From: Sophora flavescens
Lineage: Eukaryota; Streptophyta; Magnoliopsida; Fabales; Fabaceae
Length of the DNA: 64,000 bases
NCBI GenBank assembly: GCA_030762895.1
Contig: CM061066.1
Coordinates: 14,193,751 to 14,257,750, forward strand
Direction: 5' to 3'
Of this stretch, positions 1 through 11,700 are shown piece by piece. The translations under genes and the position numbers were made by a program. Positions within the stretch are counted from its first letter, which is position 1. Every line of letters begins with the position of its first letter. A model generated the notes under the pieces. That model was not told where the DNA came from. It saw only the letters and a program-made list of their open reading frames with translations, and did not search any database.

Positions 1-836
1 CACAATGGAAATGAATCACTTGCCACACAAGACTATTAACAAACCAAGTAGGATGATTAACATAACAGGTACAACGACTAACGACATTTGTAGACAAAAT
101 TGGATGAATGAACTAACATGCCTCATGTTTGTAAAAAATAAGGGACTAGAGGAACCGAACTGGGCCTTCAGTGTTTTATTTAGCTTATTCTAAAATGTAT
201 TTATGATTTTACTCAGTATAATCACCCATTTATTCAACTAAACTCGTTATATAAAACACTTCCAATTTTGAAGTTCAACTAATTTTAAAACATCGGATAT
301 ACAAAATCCATAGAAGTGAGATAAACCACCTATCAAAAAAATTAATTACAGTTAAACTGCTATGGTAGTAATAAATTGTCGATTAATAATTTGTCAGACA
401 TATTTAGGCATTAATAAAAGACGTTCATGATTTTAGCAATGATTAAGTGGTTATATCAGTTTGATAATTGGTCCTATCGTGTACTTCCATCATTGAATAT
501 TTTTTCCCACGAGTAAAATACAATGAGGGGAAAAAAGTTCTCATCACCTATGACCATAGCCAAACTAGGCTTTAGATGTGCATTTGAACATCACCCGTTA
601 TATGTAGAAATAGATTAAAATCTAAATCAGATAAAGAAACCAGTAGTGATGTGAAAAAACTAACTTAAATTCCAACTTGTCCTTGAGTTAGAAAAACGCT
701 GCTGTATGTATACAATGATGACAGCAATAGAACCAAGCAGTGGCCACATCTCAATTATTTGGGAGATGTGACAGCACAAATGAATCACTAAATTCACAGT
801 TCACCAATCAGTTAGACTTAAACCTTTGATTAACAC
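1..836. other. Gene-free flank and 3' UTR side of HDA19
   Basis: No coding region is convincing here. The stretch just left of 837 is the 3' side of the minus-strand HDA19 gene and should contain its 3' UTR, but I see no polyadenylation signal strong enough to place the end. The rest is AT-rich with no recognised repeat. A 62-codon frame at 5-193 has no recognisable motif and is probably chance. Confidence 0.5.
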
Positions 837-926
837 TCAATCCGTCTCTCGGGCAAAATCATTCACGGTATCCCGTTCAACTTTGACATTATCTTCATCG
901 ACTTGCTGAGAACAAATATCTAAAGC
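837..926 (-). CDS. HDA19: HDA19 exon 6 (last coding exon, probable)
   Basis: A 30-codon segment in the right phase after an AG acceptor (927-928), reading ALDICSQQVDEDNVKVERDT, nine further residues and TGA at 837-839. The VDEDNVKVE acidic segment suits an HDA19 C-terminus. It lies 9.4 kb from exon 5, so further small exons could have been missed or the tail could be alternatively ended. Confidence 0.62.
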   Translation of the reverse strand, partial: ALDICSQQVDEDNVKVERDTVNDFARETD

Positions 927-3900
927 CTGCAAGAACCAAATTGAGTGAGAATTTTATTAATGCCGCACTCAGTGAAATGCATGATACTTATGTCTGCATA
1001 CATGCTTGATGTTTATGCATTTGTGCTTTATGGTATGAAATTGACCTTCATGTACCCAAAATAATAATAATAAAAAAATTCACCTTCATGCATGCTGTTT
1101 CAGCTACTGCGCTATCAGAGCCTCTCAAATCCTCTCCAGTCCTTATCTGGTCCTCCTGGAACGGTAACCGGTATTACAAATTCTACTATGTTATCATGAA
1201 TTTATGCGTGTAAATTCATATAATGGTTTTCAACAGAGGCAGAAAGTATATTACCAGTCCGAGGATTGCACAAGAAAAAGAAAGTCATTTTAGAGTTCCT
1301 TGACAGAAGATATATGGTCATGAGTTGCATAATACAAGAAAAAGCTGCTACCAGAGCCCATAATTGGGTTGCTCCAGATTCTACTGTCAACAGGTTGACT
1401 ATTAATTTTTAATAAAACCGTTGGTAACAAGGAATACATGGGGATATCAACTGATACATGAGGTTTTTCTTCCAATCTTGATGACCATTCTGATATAGCT
1501 GGACAGGAAAGAATGGGAAAATTGACAGAATCCTCCATTCCCTTAGTTTAGTACCAAAGTGATACAAGAACAGAGAATGGAAAACGATGAACAGGATAAT
1601 GTGAAATCCCAGGTGTTTAAGAGCTGGAACTCCTCAATTCCCTGCACTGAATCAATTGATAACTGCCCCTCTGATCTTTTCCCCTTACTTAATGACTTGT
1701 CCCTCCTATAATCTGCCCATTCTTTTACATAGTGTTTGGTTGGAGGGGAGGGAAGTGGAGGGATTTTTTTTAAATCTTTCATGTTTGGTTCAACTTTTGG
1801 AGGGAAGGGGATTGGAGGGGAGCAAAATCCCTCCTTAAGTTAAATTTGTTTTAAAATCCCTCCACTCCACTCCTGAACCAAACATGAAAGTGTTATTTCT
1901 CCTCCCTTCCCTCCCCTCAACCAAACACAATGCCTAATTAAAATCTCACCCCTCCCATCCTTTAAACCAAACACACTTAGGCTATGTTTGGAAGTTTTTA
2001 ACACGATGGAGTGGAGTGGTTAATAATGGAGTGGTTAGTAATAGAGTGGAGTGGAAAGGTAAGGACATACTACTCCATTGTTTGGAAGTTTAATGAGAAT
2101 GAAAGAAAATCTCAAACCCCTCAATTCGGAGGGTATGGAAATGAGAGGTTTTGGATGGAGTGGAGTGGTTTGGGTTACCATCCTCAACCATCCCACTCCA
2201 TTAATGAAGAAACTCTCAAACAATGGATTAATGAATTTTTACCACTCCTCTTCATTACTAACCATCCCACTCCATCTTCCCAAACATAGCCTTAGAGTCT
2301 CCAGCTAACCATAACTACTAACTGATATTGACTACAACTCTCTAGCAAACAGAAACTGACAAAATTGGCCCATTAAACCCATTAGGCTCCTTCATCAATA
2401 GCAAGACCTTTTTGCCCCAAGTTTTCTTTACTACCCAAGTTTTGGGCTCATATTGATGGAAAATGGAAATAGGCAGACTAATAAGTTCGAACCTCAAATA
2501 AAGTCTTGCTGCATGATATCCGTCATATATTGCATTCATGCACTTCGTACACTATTTTAGCATACATAAGGAGCCCTTTTAAATGATCTTAGTGTGCTGG
2601 ATAGGAACTTTGGGGCCTCCTTACTAGCTTCTGGCCCAGACCGTAAAAGGGAATCAACCGCCCAACTCAACCAAACTAACCCATCACACTAACAAAGACC
2701 AAAAGTGCACCCCATCACTGATAGCATCTCTCACATTATTTTTTGTCCAGTGAAATATGTGCCCTTCATTAATTAAAAAAGTGGGGAGAGGGGGTCAAAT
2801 GGTAAGAATTTTAACTGGATCGAAATCCAGTGAAAACCCCACCGGAGAGAATCGACACCTCACATCAGCAACCCTATAATTTACAGATATCATCAAATCT
2901 TCCACACAGCATAGGTGATCCCCAGATCAATATAAGGGGAGACGTCAAGGGGGAAAGTTAAGTCCTCTGATCCCTCCTTCACTCTAAAGTGTCAGAGATC
3001 AGTACGTGGGACTAAATGAACAGTGCATGATGGTCCCTGGATACAGTTTCTCCCTGCTCACAGCTTTCACTTAGAAATGGTGGGAGTCCGTGCAAGGCAC
3101 TATAACGTTCGAGTTAGATTGTGAAAAGGTGGGACATTAGGATCTGTTTGGTATTACATAAGGGAAATGAATAAAAGAGATACTTCCATTCCTTTGTTTG
3201 GTTTTATCAAGGAAAGGTATGAAACTGTATGTACAAGAATGAAAATATGTGTACATTTTGGTGGGACCCACAAGTTCTTCTCCCTTCCTTTCTAACATTC
3301 GAGAGGAAAGATGAAAAAACTGTGGTACCCACCAAAAGTTCACATCTTCAAATCATTTCCTCTCATTCACAAATGCATACCAAGGGAGGGAGAGGTACAA
3401 TCCCCCCTTTATTTTCCTTTTCCCAAAAGTATCATACTAAACACATCATTATAAAACTAAGGGCCTTTTATAGATCTAGAAATATAGGTTGGTATATCTC
3501 TATCGATTAAATCAGTTCTCTACAAACAAAAGGATCTAAAAAGTGCATGAAGCACTGAATCACTCCTAAGAGAGAGGAGGGGATGAGACGGGCGGTCACC
3601 CTAAGGGGCTAGGCAAACTAGGCAGTAGTCAGGCGTGAGGGAGGGAAGGGAGTGAATTATGTTAGAGTGTATGGGGGGTAATATAGGAGGGATTGATGCA
3701 GAGGAAAAGGCAGGCTGGAATTGGATTTTGGAACCCTAGGAGAGCATTAGACCTCTCGAATAGTCTAGCATCCATTGTAGCCTCTTGTTTCTGCATTTTC
3801 CAATTCAGTATCACCTTGATACTAGTTGGAATATACAAGTTACTCTCTGTTTTCCTTCTACTCATTGATACTCATCAAGTGGTATCAAAGCTCACTTTCC

Positions 3901-6900
3901 TGAAGCTTATGGTTATCACACGTTCTGGAATGGATGCACGAGTGGATAATGTGGAGCAAGGAGTCAAGGAGTTGAAGCAAGGGATGGGTGAGCTGACGCG
4001 AGGCATGGAAGAGATGCGTCAGCTCCTACTGAAGAAGAATCGGCATCACCGAGGGCGAACCCGACACCGAAGGACACCAGAGAGTGTTGAGGAGGATGGC
4101 GGAGGCGGGGAAAGTCAAAGTTCTGACTCGCGATCTCGCTCCCGCATCAGAGACGAGAGTCGAGCTCCGACATTCGATCACGACGGAAGAAAGCTGGAGA
4201 TTCCGGTGTTCAATGGAGACGAAGCGTATGGGTGGATTGTGAAGATTGAGCGATATTTCAAAATGAACGTTGTGAGAGATGAAAATAAGCTCAGCGCCGT
4301 AGTGATAGCTTTGGAAGACCGAGCTCTGAACTGGTACCAATGGTGGGAGGAAGAGACACCGTCGACGAGCTGGGAGGAATTTAAGGAGGCGGTACTGAGG
4401 CGGTTTCAACCCGGGTTAGCCCAGAACCCGTTTGGTCCATTACTGAGTATTAAGCAAACCGGGTCGGTTATGGAGTTCCGAGACAGATTTGAACTCGTGT
4501 CGGCCCCGATGAAAGGGTCGGAAAGAGTAATGCTGAAGGGAATTTTCCTCAATGGTCTTAAGGAAGAGATACGGGCTGAGCTGAAACTCCATGCATCTGA
4601 GTCCCTTGATGAACTAATGGATCGGGCTCTGTTACTAGAAGAGAAGAACGCCGCTCTTCGAAAAGGAGGGGTGGCTGCGGAGGAGAAGAAGGGATGGAAA
4701 GGCAAGGAGGGATCCATGGGGAAAGGCCCGAAAGACTTTTATAAGCCCAAAACCATAGTTCCTAAGACCGAACCCAGTGGGAAGGAGGCAAGGGAAGGTA
4801 GGTCCTTGGACAAAGGGCATTTTGAAAAGCAACTGTTGGGAGGAAATAAGTTGAGCCAAAATGAGTTGAGGGAGAGAAGTAGAAAAGGATTGTGTTTGAA
4901 ATGTGGGGAGAAATGGGGACCTGAACATCTCTGTAAACTAAAACACTATCAATTTATGTTGGTAGAAGGTTCGGGAGAAGATGAAGAGGAGCAATCTCTA
5001 GAGAAAGAGGAACCTGTATTGGAGGTCAAAACACTGCAGTTGTCCTTGAACAGTAAAGAGGGACTTACTACAAATAGGTCCTTCAAAACTTGAGGAACAA
5101 TTGGAGACAAAAAGGTGCTGGTGCTAGTGGATTGTGGAGCCACTAGTAATTTCATTTCAACAAAAATAGTAGAGGAGCTGAAACTAGCAGTGAGTGACAC
5201 ACCTGAGTTTGTGGTTGAAATTGGCAATGGAGACAAGGTGAAGAACAAGGGCATTTGTAAGAATCTGAGTGTGATAGTGCAAGGAGTCCCAATACAACAA
5301 CATTTCTTCTTAATGGAGTTAGGAGGAACAGAGGTGGTGCTGGGGATGGATTGGCTTGCAAGCCTGGGAAACATAGAAGCTAACTTCAACAACCTGATAT
5401 TGAAGTGGGGAAAGAAGGGTGAGAAGGAGGAGCTAAGGGGAGATCCCTCCTTTTGCAAGTCACAGGCTTCTTGGAGAGCAATGCTCAAGGCTCTTCAAGA
5501 TGAGGGGGAAGGATACTATGTGGCTTATCAAGAAGGAACAAATGGGGAGAGGGACGAGTTGACGGTTGTTCCCGATGGCCTAGAAGAAGTCCTAAAGATG
5601 TTTGAAGATGTGTTTCAAGAGCCAAAAGGCCTACCACCTCCCAGAGAGCATGACCATGCCATCACTTTGAAAGAAGGAGCATCAATTCCAAACATTAGAC
5701 CCTACAGGTACCCCTATTATCAGAAAAATGAAATAGAGAGGATAGTAAAAGAGATGTTAGCTGGAATTATTAGGCCAAGCACTAGTCCTTTCAGCAGTCC
5801 AGTAATTTTAGTGAAGAAGGATGGAGGGTGGAGATTGTGTTGATTACAGGGCCTTAAACTCACTATTCCGAATAAATTCCCCATCCCCATCATTGATGAA
5901 TTGTTGGATGAGTTAGGGGGAGCTAGAGTCTTTTCGAAGTTGGATCTAAAGTCTAGTTATCACCAAATAAGGATGAAGGAGGTAGACATTCCCAAAACTG
6001 CATTTAGAACCCATGAGGGGCACTATGAGTTGGGTTGTCTAATGCTCCCTCTACCTTCCAAGCTCTTATGAATCAGATTCTGAAGCCTTTTCTCAGGAAA
6101 TTTGCATTGGTGTTCTTTGATGACATTCTTGTCTATAGTAGAAGTGAAGGGAGTCATAAGGAGCAATTGGGAAAGGTGCAGCAGGTGCTGAGGCAAAATG
6201 GGTTAGTGGTCATTAAGAAGAAGTGTTCCTTCGGCCAAAAGCAATTGGAATACTTGGGGCACATTGTTTCAGGTCGAGGAGTGGCTGCAGACCCCAACAA
6301 GATCAAAGATATGATAGATTGGCCAATTCCTAAAGATGTGAAAGAGTTGAGAGGGTTCCTAGGACTTACTGGATACTACAGAAAGTTTGTAAAGAATTAT
6401 GGGAAGATAGCTTGGCCCCTCACTCAACAACTCAAAAAAGATCACTCAATGGGTCAAGTTGCTTTTGAAGAATTGAAAAGAGCCATGACTTCCATTCCGG
6501 TGCTCGCTGTCCCGGATTTTGAAAAGACTTTTGTGGTGGAGACTGACGCTTCAAGGAAAGGAATAGGGGCCGTTTTGATGCAAGAAGGGAGGCCAATGGC
6601 TTACATGAGTCAAACCATTTCAGACCGAGCCCAGGGCAAGTCGGTGTATGAGGAGTTAATGGCAGTGGTGCTAGCAATCCAAAAATGGAGGCACTATCTG
6701 TTAGGCAGGCACTTTGTGGTGCATACTGACCAGAAAAGCTTGAGGTTCTTAGCCGAGCAGAGGTTGATGGGAGAGGGAATGGGTCTCCAAACTGTTAGGA
6801 TTTGATTTTGAGATCAAATACAAACCAGGAACAGAGAATAAAGCAACGGATGCTCTATCCAAGAAGCTACAATTTGCAGTCCTATCTACAGTGCAATTTG

Positions 6901-8749
6901 TGGAGTGGGATGATTTAGAGGAAGAAGTATCAAAGGATGACAAATTGAAGAAGATAGTGCAGAGCCTCTTGCTAGACAGCAACTCTCACAAAGGGTATTC
7001 CCTCATCAAAGGCAAATTATACTACAAGAGCAGGTTGGTCATTCCCAAAAATTCTCCAAAAATTGCCTTATTTTTAAGGAATTCCATGATTCGGTTGTAG
7101 GGGGCCATTCAGGGTATTTCATAACTTTCAAAAGAGTTGCAGGGCTGTTTTTTTGGGAAGGGAAGAGGAGAGACATTCAAGACTATGTGCAGGCTTGTGA
7201 AACTTGCCAGAGGAACAAGTATGAGGCATTGAAACCTTCCGGACTGCTACAACCACTTCCAATTCCTTCTCAACAATGGTCAGATGTTTCTATGGATTTC
7301 ATTGGAGGGCTCCCAAAGTCTAGTGGAATGGACACCATCCTTGTAGTGGTGGATAGGCTCACGAAATATGCTCATTTCATGGCTTTAGCTCATCCATACA
7401 CTGCAAAGGAAGTAGCTGAAGTCTTCCTCAAGGAAGTGGTTCGGCTTCATGGATTTCCCACTTCAATAGTATCGGACCGAAATCGCATATTCATTAGCTC
7501 ATTCTGGACTGAACTTTTCTAGCTGGCTGGAACCAAGCTGAAATTCAGCTCAGCGTACCATCCCCAATCCGATGGACAAACAAAAGTGGTTCATCGTTGC
7601 TTGGAGGCCTATTTAAGATGTATGACTGGCATGAGGCCAAAGCAGTGGCACAAATGGCTTAGTTGGGCTGAATTCTGGTACAATACCAACTACCATTCGG
7701 CAATCAGGACGACCCCTTTCCAGGCTCTGTATGGAAGGGATCCTCCTGTTGTAATCAGGGGTGATATAGGAGGAACCGCATTGGAGGAGGTGGATAAATT
7801 GACCTCAGAAAGAAATGAGCTGCTAGAAGAATTGAAGAAGCAATTGTCCTAAGCACAGAACCGAATGAAGCAACAAGCCAACAAACAGAGAAGAGAGGTT
7901 GAGCATCAAGTGGGGGACATGGTCTATTTGAAGATCCAGCCTTACAAATTGAAGAACCTAGCTAAAAGAGTGAACCAGAAGTTAAGTCCTCGGTATTATG
8001 GCCCTTATCCCATCACTGAAAAAATTGAGGCAGTCGCATACATGCTCCAGCTGCCCGAGGGAAGTAGAGTGCACCCAGTTTTCCATTCCTCTTTATTGAA
8101 GAAATCAATCTCTAGGGATGCAGTTGTGCAACCACTTCCACCTTTTGTATCCGAAGAATGGGAATTACAAGCTCAACCAGAAGAGGTGTTAGCAGTAAGG
8201 GGAACCAAGATTGCAGATATGGAAGTCCTAATGAAGTGGAAAGGTTTGCCCAGTTGTGAGAACTCATGGGAGAGAGTAACAATCATACAAGATCTGTTTC
8301 CAGAATTTCACCTTGAGGACAAGGTGAATCTTGAAGGGGAAGGTATTGATGCGGACATTAGGCCCACAGAGAATATGGTGTATGAGAGGGGGAAATGGAG
8401 GTCTACCAAGTGGCTAAAAAGTGCATGAAGCACTGAATCACTCCTAAGAGAGGGTATTGTAACTAACTACTGCCAGTTAGGTAGTAGTCAAGCGTGAGGG
8501 AGGGAAGGGAGTGAATTCTGTTAGAGTGTATGGGGGGTAATATAGGAGGGCTTGATGCAGAGGAAAAGGCAGGCTGGAATTGGATTTTGGAACCCTAGGA
8601 GAGCACTAGACCTCTCGAATAGTCTAGCATCCATTGTAGCCTCTTGTTTCTGCATTTTCCAATTCAGTATCACCTTGATACTAGTTGGATTATACAAATA
8701 ATACTACAGTTACTCTCTGTTTTCCTTCTTCTACTCATTGATACTCATC

Positions 8750-8780
<31 letters not shown>

Positions 8781-11700
8781 TACAGGTCGTTTAGGTCTTT
8801 TGGAGAATGATACATATGCACATCAGAATGTTTCTAACAATCACTCCTTATTCTTAATACATCATTAATTACTTGATTTTAGTACTTACCATAATTATAG
8901 CAGTCAACAACAACCTATTAGGAATCAAACTCTACTATTATCACCTAAAACTACTCAAATTAACTAAACAAAATGTCCAAATATTATTTACAAGTTTAAA
9001 ACAAAGTGCAAAAAATATTCCCTGAATTTTTCAAGTCAGGGATTCAAAATGTCAGGGGGATCTCTTTTCTTGTGCTTAGAGAGGAAGCATACTTGTGAGC
9101 TTGATATCACATCTTGACTTAACCTTAATGCATTAGATCCATGGGTCATTCTCATTCCATTTATATGGTTCTCACTTAGTTCATTCCTCTTCAAATGTAA
9201 GATTTCTTCACTTGCATTTGCTTTTCCAACATATGGAAATCACATAATTTTTAAAAAAAAAACACAATTATAAAAGACTCTCCTTAACCCATACCAGACT
9301 GAGAACATAAGTTGTTTTTCGTTTTGCACATTATAGGCACAATAAAATTTGACTAACAGGTAAAGAAACTTGTCCCATAATCCTATATATACATGATTTA
9401 TTAGGACTCCGGTTCTACTATAATTAACCTAAAACAGCCTAAATTAATAAATAAAATCCCCGAATATTCTACATGAAAATCAAATACTTATACCAAAAAT
9501 CAATAAATAAACTTCATTACTTGTCCTAAATCACATGCTAAATACATATTCCTAATCCAATAAACAATAATTGACTTCATCACTTCGCTTGCAATCCACA
9601 CAACCTTGATAGAACAAACCCAGAAGGTACACTGACAACTAAAACATAATATCATTCGAGGGCCATTCCTGTAGATTAACGAAAATAGAAACCTTCCTAC
9701 CCTCCATTGGAAGTCATCTACAAATATGTGCTTCTTCTAACTCTTCCAAACTGATAGAAAAGTTTATCATGCTCAAGCTTCCAGCTTCTCCAATAACGTG
9801 AATATGTATTCAGCCAAGCATGATAAAGTCTTCTCCTATAGACTATTGTGTGACAGTGGAAGTGGCTTCAAATATACTCAAATTAATACTTCATGCATAT
9901 TTGCCGAGGGATCAGGGATTGGAGTTTTTCCCTCTACTGGTTAAGTTCGTTTTTTTTTCCTTATCTTTCGCTTCATTTCAAAGTTTTTAGGGTTCTGATA
10001 TTATCTATTTGACTATTTCAATGGTGGCGTAAGAAGAATTTTCCTTGAGGAATAATGGTTAGCTTCTTAGTAGAACAGAGAATCAAGATACGCCGGAGGT
10101 ACTGTTGATATGTTAATATGTAACAATTGTAGTTGTAACATCTATACACCTGTAAAAATGTAATAAGTTTAAACCTATCTTGTGTCCCAAGAGTCTCAAT
10201 ATGCAACAAAGGCTATATATACAATTTCAAACAGCATATATCACATGTTCTACTAATATTAAATTCTCAACAAGTATCAAATTACTAAGTTTTAATTAAT
10301 TACTTCAAAAACTAATAGAGAAACACATACCGGATCATTGAGCTGAGGTTCAACCATTTCTTTCTTTACTTTGCTCGGGAGAAGCTCACTGATCAACGAG
10401 GTAAGACACTGAGGAAAATTGATCATATGATATTTCATGATAAGAGAATTGAAGATAAAGCAAAATACCGTTTGTCATCAATGTCCATGTCAGAATCTGG
10501 ATCCCATCGCTCATCTCCGTCATCATGATCTTCATTTGCCTGGAAAATTGTGAATACTTATATTTGTTAGAATGAGTTCAAACAAGATGACGAAATTCAA
10601 TCTAGTTAGGATAACAGAGGGATTTGTTTTCTTCGATTAATTTATTTTTCCCCCTAGTTTCCAGAGGAGTTGAGATATTTCTGGAAACATCCTCTCACTT
10701 CTCTTCTTGACGTTTGGTTCATGGATTGTTTTAATCCCGGGTAAACTATATTCCTGGGAATGAGAACCCCAGGAATATGAGAAAAACATGTTTGGTTGGC
10801 ATTTCACTTTCCTGGGAATAATATGATGCATTCCCGACAAATTCCATTCCCATGTTTGGTTCATGTGACATATTCCCAAGAATATAATTCTTTTCCAAAA
10901 ATACCTTTATAAAAGAAAAACTTTCAAAATAAAAGAAATGGTGATTTATAAAAGCAAATGTCATTTATGGCATTGTTCATTGGATCCCACTGATTTTGTG
11001 ACCAAGAAAAGTGCTGATGGACTTGAAGAGCCTAAGCAGATGCTATGTCGATTGTTGAAAATGCAAGGGCTCCACAATTGTGAAGAAAAAATGGCTGCAG
11101 GACAACACGAAGATTTCGAATGAAAAGAACTCGGAGTTAGGCAACAAAAAACCTCATTCTTAGGCGGTGAAGGTTGCATCGCCCAATTTGCATTCGAAGA
11201 AGGTGCTGGAAGACCCAAAGACAATACCCGATTCACATAAGGAGTCACCATCAAATAACCCAATGATGGCGAAGCTTAGGGCCAAAATTTTGGTCGAGAA
11301 GATCACGGCAGAAGTCGGAGATGGAGATGCTGCAGTGGTTCACGGTTTCTAGAATTTAGTTTTGACTAAGATGATAGTGGAAGAGGAGAAACAAAAATCG
11401 TTGCTTAAACCATCGGAGCTAGATTTGTCCCCGATGGGGGGTGGAGTTAAGAAACCACCGCTGACACCAAACCTAGATTCGTCCATGGAGGTAGGAGGAA
11501 CATTAATGGTGTCGACGCCTTGGAGTTCGAACTTAGGAGTCGAGCCTCCATTGCTGAACTTGGATCCTTGTACGACTACTTCCACAATGATGGAACATAG
11601 GTGGAAGGAGTAAGTAGTGACAACCTTGTAGATCCAGGTAATACGAAGTCCACCTGCCTCCCGCTGAACTCAAGCAACTATATTGCGGCCAATAGGCATG

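Larger units (their letters stand above)
3544..8750 (+). mobile_element. Ty3/gypsy chromovirus, inactive, antisense in HDA19 intron 5
   Basis: A complete-length but dead chromodomain-containing Ty3 element. In order it has: 5' LTR, tRNA-iMet primer site, gag with zinc knuckle, protease, reverse transcriptase, RNase H, integrase, chromodomain and 3' LTR. Gag and pol share one frame in this group, and the frame is broken by stops near 5092, 7520 and 7850 and by indels near 5840, 5868, 6035, 6785 and 7080. The LTRs differ by a replaced block near 3580-3640 and by small indels, so the insertion is not recent. No 5-bp target duplication is visible, perhaps because the right flank is a microsatellite. 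It is transcriptionally opposite to HDA19. Confidence 0.9.

Noticed and set aside
3536..3543. CTAAAAAG as the chromovirus target duplication
   Set aside because: It precedes both LTRs, not the 5' LTR and the right flank; after the 3' LTR there is TATAT instead.
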